Shown here: positions 1-11,500 of the stretch, one piece after another | Position numbering within the stretch: the stretch's first letter is position 1 | How the letters are laid out: every line of letters begins with the position of its first letter | From: Durusdinium trenchii | Taxonomy: Eukaryota > Sar > Dinophyceae > Suessiales > Symbiodiniaceae | Assembly (NCBI GenBank): GCA_963970005.1 | Contig: CAXAMN010003714.1 | Coordinates: 63,615 to 127,614 of the forward strand | Direction: 5' to 3' | Length of the DNA: 64,000 bases | Notes under the pieces: generated by a model | The model's database searches: none | Told to the model about the DNA's origin: nothing | The model's input: only the letters and a program-made list of their open reading frames with translations | Position numbers and translations under genes: made by a program

Positions 1-54
1 CACAGTCTTGCCGAGCCCCATTTCATCTGCCAGAATCCCGCCAAAGCCTGAATA
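1..54 (-). CDS. SNF2-family ATPase exon (Walker A), partial at window edge
   Basis: Read on the minus strand this exon encodes YSGFGGILADEMGLGKTV. GGILADEMGLGKT is the motif I/Ia signature of SNF2 chromatin-remodelling or repair ATPases and binds the ATP phosphates through the GKT. The exon probably starts at base 54, after an acceptor ending CTAAAG; a second CTAAAG lies 10 bp upstream, so the acceptor could be duplicated. The reading frame is closed by TAA upstream, which supports an exon boundary here. The exon at 34453-34570 on the same strand ends exactly where this block should begin in ERCC6/CSB-like proteins, so I infer one gene. The rest of the helicase lies beyond the window. Confidence 0.85.
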
Positions 55-469
55 CTTTAGCATACTTTAGCCTTGTCATGGACACATATTTTTCCACTGT
101 CTTGGTGCCATTTCCACCCATTTCCTCCCTATCGCAACGAGAGCGGCAGAGTATTGTGACAGTTTTTTGTCGCCACACAGTCTGACGCTTCATCTTTCAG
201 TTTTCTGTCCGACACAAGATAACGCTGCGTAATTTGTAGTTCCTGCCTTCGATTTGGCTCACACTCTGAAGTTTCTTGGGTTGGGGTTAGTCTTTCCCTC
301 TATCTTGTCTGTTGAAGGTCGCGGCTCCTTGATACCCCTTGCAGCTTCGTCTCTTTAGTTTGTCGGGCAAGTGACTTCCCCCTTGTCTCCACCACGTGGT
401 TGTTGAATACACATATATACATATATACTGTATATATATTTATGTTCACCGGACCCAGGCTAACTCTGT

Positions 470-1180
470 GAATGTTGAAAATAGTAAAAAGGAAAAACGG
501 AAACAACAAAAAACAACTACAAAAACAAACGCAAGAAACAGACAAACCCAAAAAGAAAAACACGTGAAAAAAACAAAAAATGAATTCCAAAAGGCAAAAC
601 ACACAAAAGAAAAAACACAAGCAAAAAACACAAATCAAACAGAAAAACACATGAAACAGCAAAAACAAAAAACAAATCAAAAAAAACAACAAAAAACACA
701 AATCCAACAAACAAAAAACACAACAGCAAAAAACAAATCCAAAAACAAAAACAAATTTCAGTTTTTTATTCGTATTTCTTTCCCCGCTCCTTTTTCACAT
801 GTTTCGTGGTGTTCTTTTCGTTTTTTTCGTGTTTTTTAAAGTCGTTTTTTTGTTTGCCCGCATTTTTCCGTTTTTTTTGGGCCTGTTGGTTGTTGATTTT
901 TTCGTTTGTTTTCCGTTTTTTGTGTTTTCATTGTGGTTTTGCTTTTTTGTTCGCCTATTTTTTGTTTTTTCATTTGTCTTTTTGTTCGCATTTGTTTCGT
1001 TTTATATTTTTCATTGCATTTTTTGTTTTTGTGTGTGTTTTTCGATTTTTGCATATTTTAATTTCCTTTTTGGATTTGTTTTTTTTGCTGTTGATTTTTC
1101 ATTTGTTTTTTCTTTTTCTCTTTGTAGTTGCTTTTCGTTGCTTTTCTATTATTTTGCAAAACAATCAGAGATAGCTTAAG
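470..1180. repeat. A-rich block switching to T-rich block, low complexity
   Basis: Bases 470-760 are almost only A and C-interrupted A runs on the plus strand; from about 765 to 1160 the plus strand is almost only T with G and C interruptions. The composition flips within about 20 bp near 760. Long open frames here (poly-Lys/Asn one way, poly-Phe/Leu the other) are composition artefacts. 61-470 and 1181-1256 contain no gene I can support; 1181-1240 is a TA microsatellite. Confidence 0.8.
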
Positions 1181-1256
1181 TGGTCTAATTAAAAAACATA
1201 TATATAATATATCCTATTATATCTATATATATATATATGTGTGTACAGCATGCATG

Positions 1257-1416
1257 TGGATATTAATCAGCTTGACGGGAAGTACAAGTTGACCATCCTC
1301 TTCTCCCGCGCTACCCTTTTCTTCTGCGCAACGGGAGTCTTGAGCCAAATTGGCATCACACGCTTGTAGTGTACTGTACATATACAGACTGCGCTATCGT
1401 TCCACTGCTATTGACA
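1257..1416 (-). repeat. C1 3' LTR with spliced-leader-like core
   Basis: On the minus strand it begins TGTCAATAGC and ends TTAATATCCA, the canonical TG...CA. It is 160 bp; the 5' LTR copy has an extra 17 bp (near 25591-25607). The run GCCAATTTGGCTCAAG (complement of 1339-1354) matches the 3' 16 bases of the dinoflagellate spliced leader at 15 of 16 positions. It is preceded on the minus strand by ATGGGGGG (complement of 1417-1424), a polypurine tract where plus-strand DNA synthesis would start. Confidence 0.92.
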
Positions 1417-1743
1417 CCCCCCATGTGGCTGATGCTTTCAGCGACAGTCACACTTCAAGTTCAAGGGTAGTGGAAACAGTGGTTCGCTAGGTATTTTGCC
1501 GCGAGACTTATCGAAATAAACTCTAACTACACATCACTATTGAAACTAAGCGGTCTTTACATATCTATACAGCGTGCAAGTCCCGTAAGTTGTTTATGAC
1601 TTTAATTCGCGAAAACCGACAGTGAAGGTTTTGCCTCGCTCAGAATCCACTCAGTACTTCTCCTAGATTGAGCATTGCTTCCTCCATCTGTAGAAAGTTC
1701 ACATACGGATACTCTTACAGCTTCCAAGGTCTAGTGTCGTGCG

Positions 1744-4043
1744 CTAGCCTTGTTCTTGCCAGGTATCGTCTTCCTCTTCTTGATCTTGCTCGTGATCTTG
1801 ATCCCATTTCCGCCAGCTCCTTCGTGTTGTTTTCATATTTGGGCCATAGTATGGTGCATCCCAATGTCCTGGATCACGTCGAAATCTTGGTTTTGTCCAT
1901 ACACCATCATTGAATGTTGCTCCATAGCTATTCATGGCTGGTGGACGCCAATCTCGAGCATACCTGTTGGTTTGTTCCCAGGTTTGCGGGGCGGCTGGAC
2001 CATAGATCTTTCCTTTTCCTTCTCCTTTTCTGTCGCGTTCTCTTTCACGTGTTCGAGCACGATTGCTTGATGAAGCTATTTCTGTGGTTGGTGCTTCATT
2101 CTCAGGCGCAACCTTATGGTATTGGTCCATCATGCAGCTGTTGGATTTGATCTTTGTCCATGACGTTCATCCATCGCGCTAATGCTTGTGGATCGCGATG
2201 ATTTGTCACATCTTCCAGTGTCCTTTTCGCTGTTGGGAGCAGGGTGATCCCTACCCGCACAAGGCACATGTTGATGACGACCATCGCAAGTCTTCTGCAA
2301 TTCCTTGAAGTGTACCCCCCATGAAACTACTTTCCACGGCTTTTTGATGGGTAAACCCTTTGCGTTGTATTGCGATGTGAGACCATACATGCGTCCGTCA
2401 AAGGTATGTACGTGCGACTCAGTCCCATTCACAAGTTGCACCATACGCTTATCGTTCCAATATTCACAACCTCTCGGCAGCTCAGTCAACGCGCAAGCAT
2501 CAATGGAAAACACATGCAAAGTTTTCCCAAAATTTCCAGTACAATTGTTGGTGTTGCTTAATCTGCATCGCTGCTTTGTTGCTGATCGTTCGGTTCAAGC
2601 GATCCCAAGCTGATCCTCCAGTACATGGTCCGGCAAAAAACACACAATCGAGCTCAGATCTTGCACACGCCTTTACCTTGCTGTTCCCATACGGGGAAGT
2701 TGCATCGTCATCTTCCGTGATGGTGACGACGTTCATGAATGGGTTCTTCATCGAAGTTTGCAGGAACGTGAACCAGCTTTGGTTCTATCCATTTCATGCA
2801 GGATCAAACAGCGAGCACGGGTTTTACCCTTATAACCTCCATTTCCTTCCTCTCCGGTATGAAGCTCGAACTGATATTTGTGTGATCTACCTGACTGTCT
2901 TTGTAAAATCAGATGTAACACCGGTTTTCGTCCAGTCAAGGATTCACTTGTCATGTATTGGAAGGATTGAAGTACAAACATATTGCTCTGTGGAATGATG
3001 CTCAGTCCCCACGCTTGTGTACACATGGTGATGTTTTTGCTTTGTTGAGCACTTGCGACGACTTTGCCAGTTGCCCTTTCCATGTCTTCAGTGAGGACAC
3101 GGAACTCGGTTGTTCCGATCCATTCTTCACACTTCCCCCGGTGGAGTTTCCTCGAAAGCGACACATATCGTGCTCTTTGGTTTTACCGTTTCTAAAAAAC
3201 AGTTCAGTGGTCCGATCGTCAGTCAACAAATCAATGTCGACCGGGCAATCATCACATTCTGAAGGAACAAATTTGCTTGTTCTTGGGACGTTGTGCACTC
3301 TTATCAGCACGCGTCCATCCAAACGCCATTCATCTTGATACCTTTTATTTGCTTTTGTTGTTTTTGATCTCGAATCCTGAGCGTCGAAATGGTCAGTGAC
3401 CGCACCGCAAGCGCGAATTAATGCACCGTCCTGCCCCCCGCTCCCCCGATGAACAAGACGTACTAGCGCGTTGATCACACGAAGGGTGGTAGGTCGCAAT
3501 CGTTTGGAGGCGAATGAGGATCACATGAGACAGGCTCGAATGAAAATTGAAGGACAGCATCAGGAGTCCATGGGACATTGGCCAAGGCAGGAAGAGGCGA
3601 GAACGATGAACACACACCAGCTTCCGAAGTGGAAGAGGCCTTCGAGACATGGTACCGGAAACATGCTCGTTCGACCCATTGGTCGAAACGTTGGGCCTGT
3701 TGTAAGGGTGGTGCTTCCGTCTCAACTCGATTCCAGGAACCATTGACAAGTACCCAGGTGCTCCGACACGCATCATGAGGAATGAATCGTCCTGGTGGAT
3801 ACCGACGATAGTAGACTGGGACTTTGACGACATACAGACAATCACTGTTGGGAAGGTCTTATACCCCCTTCCTTGCCGGTCAAGCCCTTGTGAAACACGG
3901 CTCGTGATAAGACTGGAGTCTGCGCACAAGGGAAATTGGGTATGTCATCAGTCTTGGTCTGAAACATTTGGTGGTCAATCTTTTTGTGGTCGACCGATGG
4001 GGAGACCATGTCGGCAAGCTCTTGAGAACTCAAATCTGAGGGA
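1744..4043 (-). pseudogene. C1 polyprotein C-terminal region downstream of RNase H (frameshifted)
   Basis: A chain of open segments continues past RNase H through 3842-4054, 3002-3499, 2748-3164, 2500-2751, 2130-2519 and 1744-2133, each shifted relative to the next. Recognisable stretches include IKKPWKVVSWGVHFKEL followed by HQHVPCAGRD, and a basic, low-complexity C-terminus rich in Arg, Glu and Lys with several Trp. I recall similar extra C-terminal domains in dinoflagellate copia polyproteins but cannot name a function; it could be nucleic-acid binding or an envelope-independent accessory region. At least four frame changes make it non-functional here. Bases 1417-1743 are 3' untranslated sequence with nothing further recognised. 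Confidence 0.6.
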
Positions 4044-4545
4044 TCAAGAATCAAGAAGGTAGATCAACATACAAGCTCGGCGCCAAGCAAGAGGCATCCG
4101 GAAAGCCTTTGTATGGATATCGGCGCACATCTTGTGAGAGATCTCATAGAGTAGCGCAAAATGGTCACTTTGGAAATGTTCGTGCAAAGACACGATGGAA
4201 GTGCCATGGGTGCGTTCCAGGTGCCTCATTGTAGGATTCCGACCAGTTCTGGCGACACCAATCATACCCTGATTGTCATCATGGAAGAGGAATTTCTGGC
4301 GCTTTGCCAGTGAGTGTCTGCCATAGACCGATGGATGGAATTCCATAATTGCGGAGGGTCATATCTGCTGCAACAATCTCGGCTTCGGGAGTGGAATGAC
4401 TCACGCAACCTTGACGTTTGCTACCACCTGCAATAGGAAATCGTGTGTGCGGTCCTTACACATGCATGTGGGATCCGGAGGTGGATCTCAACGTGTCACC
4501 ACAGCCAGCAAAGTCAGCGTCAGCGAATATTCCGATTGAGAGGTT
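4044..4545 (-). pseudogene. C1 copia RNase H domain
   Basis: Degrades the RNA of the RNA/DNA hybrid during reverse transcription. Visible landmarks are IGIFADADFAGCGDTLRST (first catalytic Asp), then in a shifted frame STPEAEIVAADMTLR (catalytic Glu), then FHDDNQGMIGVARTGRNPTM and SHKMCADIHTKAF, the classic copia RNase H end. The domain is spread over two frames (4456-4545 and 4044-4400), with a stop at the left end after which the next region continues in another frame. It follows directly on the RT palm segment. Confidence 0.85.
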
Positions 4546-5213
4546 AGCAAGAGAGTCTCCTACCCATCCGATCATGCGCTTGTCTAACGTGCTACTTACG
4601 TAGCACATCAGATGATGTAATTTGGCATCGTCCTTTGTTGTCCACTTGTTGACATTACGTGCCAACATTGTGATAGACTTAGAACGAAGTAGGTTGAACC
4701 TTGCAATCCTGGCTGCGTATAGCAATTTCATAAGAACGCTGGCAGCATGTGGCGCAAGTGCTCCACGACATTCATCTGTATCTGCGACGTCTTGAATTTT
4801 ACCAGATGATGTCTTACCACTGTACTTGGGGTCAAAAGTATTGGCGCACCAAGGGCAAGTGGTGCAATCCTTTCCGGGAGCCGGAGCCCGTGCCGGATGT
4901 TCTTTGGTCTCTTCGGGGAGACTTGGTGTATTGACTGCTTTCATCTTGGTATCGTGACCAACAATGTCGAGATATTTGTCAACGGACAATTTCAGTAGTC
5001 CTTCCATGTTGTAAGAAACTGTGTTGACCACTGTTCCATCATGGAGTTTCGATTCACCTCTCGTTAGCATGCATCCGAGGTACAATCCTAGGTCTGTCTC
5101 TGGTTCTATCCTAAGTTTCGTTCGAAGCATGGACCACCCTTTGGATATGTTCTCGGTCGAGCCAGCAAGCTTTAGGTCATCCACGTAAACGACAAGAAGG
5201 AGCTTCATAGCCT
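4546..5213 (-). pseudogene. C1 copia reverse transcriptase, C-terminal part with YVDD
   Basis: Begins GEAMKLLLVVYVDDLKLAGS, the catalytic palm motif of copia RT, followed by a typical thumb/connection sequence (LYLGCMLTRGE, LMKLLYAARIARFNLLRS, CYVSSTLDKRMIGWVGD). Reads open for about 240 codons. Its N-terminal half sits 14.3 kb away at 19519-20043: E1 entered two codons before EAMK. Joining the two flanks across one copy of the CA target restores the frame ...PMYYHEAMKLLLVVYVDD. Confidence 0.93.
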
Positions 5214-5215
5214 CA

Positions 5216-5250
5216 CCTAGACAGCCAAGAGGCTTATCCTTTGAGCCTTT
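5216..5250 (+). repeat. E1 left terminal inverted repeat
   Basis: CCTAGACAGCCAAGAGGCTT followed by ATCCTTTGAGCCTTT. It pairs with the right end with mismatches at positions 12, 17, 18, 19 and 28. Inside lie AAGGCTTA/TAAGCCT motifs (5268-5288), probably transposase-binding subterminal repeats. This is the gene-D-proximal end. Confidence 0.92.
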
Positions 5251-5475
5251 ACGTGGGCATGCACTTAAAGGCTTACAATGTAAGCCTCCCGGTTTGGGAG
5301 CTGCTGCCCCCACACTTTGGCACCGTGTGATATCACTCCACTACCAAGGGTAGCTACACCCATTCACTGCCAATTCCTCATATCAGCCCTGCAATGAGCT
5401 CACATAGTGCAACATGAATGTTGCCAGTCAATGTCATTCATTGATCAGTTCCACAAAAGCTCGAGCAGACCATGC

Positions 5476-5509
5476 TTAGCGTACTATGCTCATGAGCATA
5501 GTACGCTAA
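5476..5509. repeat. 34-bp perfect palindrome in E1 subterminal region
   Basis: TTAGCGTACTATGCTCA is followed at once by its exact reverse complement with no spacer, then a TA run. It lies about 260 bp inside the gene-D end of E1. No counterpart was noticed in E2. It could extrude as a cruciform or be the footprint of a small insertion and excision. Confidence 0.9.
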
Positions 5510-5888
5510 TATATATATATATGTATATTTTTAAAGGGGGTGTTTCAAAAACGATGTTTCGTTTGCAGTTTGTTTTGAGAGGCTTAAGTGTGCGCGGCTC
5601 GACGAGAGGTTTGTGTGTGTGCGGCTCGACGGTGGCGTTTTGAAAAGCACATGATCAGCGCAAACAACCTAGACCCATGTAGTGGTACATGGGATATAGG
5701 TTAGTAGGGCCATAGGGTGGCTGTTCAACCCCTCTAGCCCAATGACACATGCATGCATGCACTGAACATGCATGCACGCACTCCCCCACCCAATCTCATT
5801 TCCACATGCGCTTTGCCTGTGCTCGATGGCCATGTTTTGGCCGGGTTCCCGAGATTCTTTCAGAATTCGGGCGCTGGGTCGACCTACT

Positions 5889-8400
5889 TTCAGAAGGTCA
5901 CAAACAACTCCAAAAGCGAAGCATACCTTTCAAGACACACGCGTTCCATCGTCAATGGATGACACCTGCTGGCGATCTTGCTGACCTGTTGCATCAGGTC
6001 TTCATCCTGGTAGCAACTTTCCCACCTCAGATGAGATTAGTTCGAGGGATTGGAATTGGTACGGCTATAAAGTTAGGGGCCGAAGCTACCAGAATGCAAG
6101 ACCAAAACTATCCAAAACTTTTTGAACAACAAATTGAAGAGGCCTTACGTTCCTGTTCGTTGAACTGATGTACAAAAGCATCTCCAGTAGCGAGTGGAAC
6201 TTTGGTGTCAACTTGAACCCCCTCCGCTGGTCCGTTCTTCTGTAGTCTTGGGCAGTCAGCTCTTGAAAACAAAGCAACGCAATGCGGCCATACTTGGTGA
6301 CTTCTGCAGCCCCCTCTGGAGTAAAGAACGGTCCAGTCAGGTCTAGAAGCCGCTGAAATTTCGCGAACGCGTGCATGGTGTATGCTCGAAACTGCCCTCC
6401 TGGTGTTGTCGACATGTTCTCCCGCAGGTACGAAGCACACCAGAATTGCATGGATTTCGCAACAGATGCCTTGTAGATGGATCCTAACTCAGGAACATCT
6501 CTCCACTTCTCTTTGTTGAAGCGAGCGGCAGTGAATTTGTGCGAGCACGATGTGATGCGGTTCCCCCTCATCCTACACCATTGTGTGTAATGGGTAAACA
6601 CTTCGCGTTGTAGTCTGCTGTCCAATTCTTTCAGTGTAATGTTGAGATACTTTGCTTCCAAATGTGCACACACCAGTGTTGGAATTACAATGGACGCGAC
6701 ACCTTGATGCAAAACGTGTAAGATGTCCTTGTCTGGTTGAACTGGGTTATAGAAGACGTGTATCCCATATGACCCAAGAGGAAATACACAAATACACAAA
6801 AGTACTGACATATTGACTGAATTAAAGCTTGGGGTCTTCCAAATTTCTATCTTTGGTCCATCCCTCAACGCACACCCAACTCGACTGTTTGGACGGGTTG
6901 TTCAGCATCAAGAAATCCTCATGAGAAAAACGCACCCTCAGGCAGGCCGCTTCCTCTCGGAAGTCACCAAAGGTGAATGCATCCTGCCGGGAGGCTAAGC
7001 AATGTTCACATATCCAAGTCGCATTGTAATGCCGTTGCATTCGGTGAATGTCCCTGCGAGCCTCCCAATCGCCTTGGAGCCGAAGCTTATTCGTTGGCGC
7101 ATCGCTATGGGGATGGTGAGCAACACTGCTTAGCCAGCATGGATTCCGACTTAGAGGCGTTCAGTCGTCAGATTTTGGCTCTTGTATACCACTCTTTTTC
7201 CATGTGGACGCAGTGCGGGTATACAAGAATCAAAAGTTATGGGTCTACTCCCTAGCTTCAGCTGTCCGGAAAGGACCATCCATCAAGACCAAGATCATCT
7301 TTGCTCTTGTCAGGGACACCATGTTGATCAAAGATGACACCCACCATGCCCTTGGCAAGATTGTTGGCTACATCACCAAGACCACTCTTGTAGATTGAGT
7401 CTTTCGAAGAACTCTAAATGTTTGCTGTGGCGCCAATACTCTGCTGTCATGACCCCAGCACGCTCTGGTTCATCAGCTATCCAATGTTCAAGCTGATTCT
7501 GTTGGTACAAGACGTGCAACACGTCCCATGGCCATAGAATATGCGTTGGGCACTCGGGTTCTTCTCTGTCACCCACTAGAAGAGGGATTTGAATTTCATG
7601 TGGTTTGATGTCACATACTTTGTCACGCCACCTCAGGGTTTTTGATAACAGACTTTACCATCAAACAAACTGTTCAAACAACAACAAGTTTTGGCTCTAC
7701 TACCAGCCTGCAAAAAACCGTAGGACGTAGGGGATGACCCCCTTCATGCCATCTTCCCATTTCTTGTGCCAAAGGGCAACAAACACCATCTTGAAGAAGT
7801 GCTGCAGCGTCTCTGCAAGCATCGGTCGCCGTTGAAGCCTGGGAGGTAAACATGTGTGAGGCGCAGAATGGTTTGAGCACTAGCTGGAACCTGGAACCCC
7901 ATCGACAGGACAGTTTGGGGCCTCCATAGACAGTCCATAAATAGAGTCTCTTGCGTATTGTTGATTCAACAACTGATGGCTGATGGCCCCACTGAGACCC
8001 CAGGCGCCAGAACAGATCTTTTGTAGCATCCTCCGGGAAGAGCAAGAAGCCGTGGCCTCCATACCTCACCATGGTTTCCCAAAGTTTCGAGGTTGTGGTG
8101 TGACACGGTGTGACACCATGCATGGTCCAATGGTTTCACAAAGTTTGACCTGTTGCCATTCGTGCTCAGGCGAGGCGCCCTTCGAATCATCGTGGCTTGT
8201 CCTTCTGCGAGGAGATCTCGATCGGGTGGTGGACCTGCGCGGGATGGCCACTCCAAGAGAAGTTTGGTGTATGGGCCTCTTGCGCCACAGGGTTTCCGGG
8301 CAGCCAAGCGTTGTTCTCCGGCCAAATTTGCTTTGAGTTGCACCCCAGTGGCACACAGGTAATCCCGTGCACTGAACAGCTGAACGCCCCCTAGCATCAC
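5889..8400 (-). pseudogene. gene D, E1 copy: putative transposase, broken by an internal inversion
   Basis: Homologue of the E2 gene D. Segments in order on the minus strand: a DACRDAAALLQDGVCCPLA segment (about 7850-7780), HILWPWDVLHVLYQQNQLEH...FFERLNLQE (7560-7395), GDWEARRDIHRMQRHYNATW with CEHC (7090-6990), DILHVLHQGVASIVI (about 6730) then a long helical domain to 6087, and a last exon ending LLELFVTF-stop near 5889. The D-containing block PLFFHVDAVRVYKNQK is on the opposite strand at 7185-7398, so about 230 bp is inverted inside the gene. The N-terminal exon has no clear equivalent of the E2 start. Certainly non-functional as read. Confidence 0.85.
7160..7395 (+). other. inverted segment inside E1 gene D
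   Basis: The plus strand reads DFGSCIPLFFHVDAVRVYKN and then GYITKTT, matching E2 residues DFRMTVPLFFHADGVKIYKH and GYVVRT, while everything left and right of it reads on minus. The right breakpoint falls in CCAAGACCACTCTTG, which is nearly self-complementary, and the left one lies around 7130-7165. The sequence between this block and the GDWEAR block is also lost. Confidence 0.82.
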
Positions 8401-8589
8401 ATGATGTGTTTACAGTTTACACTAGATACATCCAGATACGGCTATTGAAGGGTGGTGTCTATAGGATCTAAGGCAGGCAGCGTTCAGACCCCGAAAACTA
8501 GATCGAGTGGCGAGTAGTGGGTTGCACCTCATCATATAGCGGGCTCTATCCCAAAAACAACCACTCCGAAGATCTACGCACAAAAAGAA

Positions 8590-11500
8590 TCAGGTCGAGC
8601 TGCCTTTGGCAGCGGTGGCCTTGTCAGATTTGTCAGACTTGTCAGACTTATCAGCCTTGTCCGATCTCTTGACTGCCGGCTTCGCCGATTTGGCAGAAGC
8701 ACGGATCAACGCCTTAGCAAGATCACCACGCTCCTTCGCGATCTCTGTTAGTTCTGTCACCTCCAGGAACACAGGGTGTTACATGAAGCATTGTGGGCAA
8801 ACAGCACTGAACACTTGAAGACTTGTTGGCAACAAAAGCAAACCTCTGAAATGATGTCATTGTAGTGGCGGTTCTTATTGCATTTGCTCTTAATCTTGCC
8901 CTGGAGCAGCTCCGCTTGCCGGGAGAGGGATGCCGCGCATGCTTCCAATTGGTTCATCAGGTCATTGGAAAGCGAAAGGGGCCGCAATTTGAAGGCCAAT
9001 TCCCTTAGTTGCAGAGGTCTATACCGCTATAGTCCTATGGGTGGTTTTGCAAACAAAGCCTACTGGATCCTATTGGCAAGGAACCTGCAAGTGTTGATGT
9101 CCTTCAGGACCTTTCCCAACAAGGTCTCAGCCTTCTCCAGGGGTGAATCCACATGAACCTGAAAGGTAACAACCAGGCACAGTATACAGCCAGAAGGAAA
9201 CAACACAAGTTTGGAAGCTAGCCTTTTTTTCCTCTTCTCCTTCTTTGCCGTTGGCTTCAGTTTTGTTGTTCTTGGGCTTCTTGTTGTTCTTACCTTTCTT
9301 ACCATCTCCGTTTCCGATTGCCCCAGCTAGGTTCTTCATCCCCTTGTTCCCTGCCAACTCTCCGATGCTAAGATGTTGCTTGCCATCCAAACATCCTCCA
9401 GCCTTAGGATGATGCGGGGATGCTTTCAGAGCACAAAACATTCCAACACATGTTGAAACATGTTTTCACCCAAAGGGGGTCGACATTCCAGCGCATGTTG
9501 AAAGATGTTTTCAACCGAAGGGCATCGACAAATGCTTTGACACCATCGGCATCAAGACTGCCAGAAAGCTCTAGCTCGGTCACCCTTCGCAACTCCTTGA
9601 TGTCATCCAAGTTGAATTCCACCATGACCCAGAAAAGCACCTCATCAGGCTCTCCTGGACACTCCGGGTCCGGGATAGTCCTTGGCGCAGGACGGAACCC
9701 TTCAGCTTTCCATAAATTGGAGGCCAGGCTTTCGGGAAGGTGCTGAGAGATGGTGGTCCAGGCTTTGGGAAAGTGTGGAGAACTGGTGGTACAATAAGAT
9801 AGGAATACATAATGATATAATGTACATCATGTACATAATATAGGCTGAGAAACAATCCCAACTCCTTCTTACGCTTCATGATGGACTCGGCTTTGCGGTC
9901 CCCATGCTGCTTTCGGAGCCAGATTTCATTCCGAAAGCCATACCGCAAAGACGTTTTGGTGCTCTCAACCAGCATGGCCTTGAACTTGGCCTCCACCGCT
10001 TGGGTGTTGCGATTGTTCTCGATGTACGTGAGAAAGAGCTTGTTTCTGGTCTCCTGATGGAAAGTTGGATGATTAACAGTTGAAAGCATATGTCAGAAGC
10101 AGTCACCCCCACATAACCCTACCAACAAATTCTTTGGGGTTGGGGTGATGTACTGTAGACACTCTCACCCATCAACATGGAAGTGGAACTCTATACCAAC
10201 CATTAGAGAACCCCCAGTCCTCATTCTGGGCTGCAGCAGCCAGCTTGGCCGGGCACCTTCTCTTGCTTTTGAGATAGCGCCCAAACGCTTGCCACTCCGC
10301 GCGGTGAGACACAGAGTTTGGCTCTTTGCTATCCTCTTCATCTTCACCTTCTTCAGCTTCTTCACCTTCTTCACCTTTGTGTCGCTTTGCCAATGCCGTT
10401 TCCGCTTCTTTGAGCTTCTTTCTTTTCTTCTTGCCTCCTTCACCTTCCTCCTCACCACGCTTCTCCTTCTTTGCCTTCTTCTTCTCCTCTGTCTTCCTTT
10501 CTGGTGAGCTCTTCTTGCCATCATCTTTGTCCTTCTTTTCCTTCTTGCTCTTCTTTGCAACCTTCTCTGACTCCTTCCTTTTGTCCTTCTTGTCCTTCTT
10601 CTCCTCAACCGTCTCTGCATTCTTGTCCTTCTTTGCCTTCTTCATCTTTTTCTTATCATCATTCTTCTTTGCCTCAACCTCAGTTGACTCCTCCTCCTCC
10701 TCTTCGTCCTCACTGCCATCATCAATCTTTGTCTTCTTGAGGACGCCAGCATTTGGTGCTGTTGCCTCTTCAGATTCCTCTTCCTCTTCTTCCTCCTCTT
10801 CCTCATCCGAATTCGCCAAGCTTGCATCCTCGTCTTTGCTGCTCGACCCTGCGATGCTGCTGTCATCGCCCGACTCTTCATTTTCATCTCCATCTGAACT
10901 GCTTCCCTTTTCTGGCTCCTCTTTCTTCTTCTTGCCAGCAGCAACCTGTGCCTCTGTTGGCGTTTGCTTCTTTTCCTTTCTCTCATCTTCATCCTCTTTG
11001 TCGTCTTCATCGGAGCTGCTCTCTGAGGATGGCTCTTGATCCTCCTCGTCTGCTTCTGATTCATCTGAATCTGAGCTGCTGTCTTCCGATGGTGGCTTTT
11101 TCTTTGCCTTCTTCTTTGCCCCTGCCTTCTCAGTTTCCTCTTCATTCTTCTTGCTCTTCTTGTTCTCTGCCACCTTAGCTTCCTCCTTCTTCTTCCCATC
11201 TGCCTTCTCTTCCTTCTTGTGTTTCTTCTCCTTTGCCTTCTCGCCTTCACTCTTCTTTCCCTCTGTCTTCTCAGCTTCATTCTCCTTCCCCGTTACCTTG
11301 CCCTTCTCCCCTTCTCTCTTCTTTCCCTCTGTCTTTCTCGCCTGTCGGGCAAGACGATACTGTTCCCACCACATTCGCATTCTTTCCACCATGTGTTCAT
11401 CCCTGACCCTGGAATCCCTTCTTTTGAGCAGGTAGCAAGGAGAAATGCCTGGTGCTTTGAAATATTTCACCTTGGACACAAATCGCTTCCAGTAGTTTTT

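Noticed and set aside
300..1179. Overlapping open frames of 60-147 codons on both strands
   Set aside because: They are poly-Lys/Asn or poly-Phe/Leu readings of A- and T-rich low-complexity DNA, with no domain or codon signal.
10326..11039. 237-codon plus-strand Ser-rich open frame
   Set aside because: It is the antisense shadow of the Lys/Glu-rich exon of gene C in E1; CTT/CTC repeats opposite AAG/GAG give poly-Ser/Leu.
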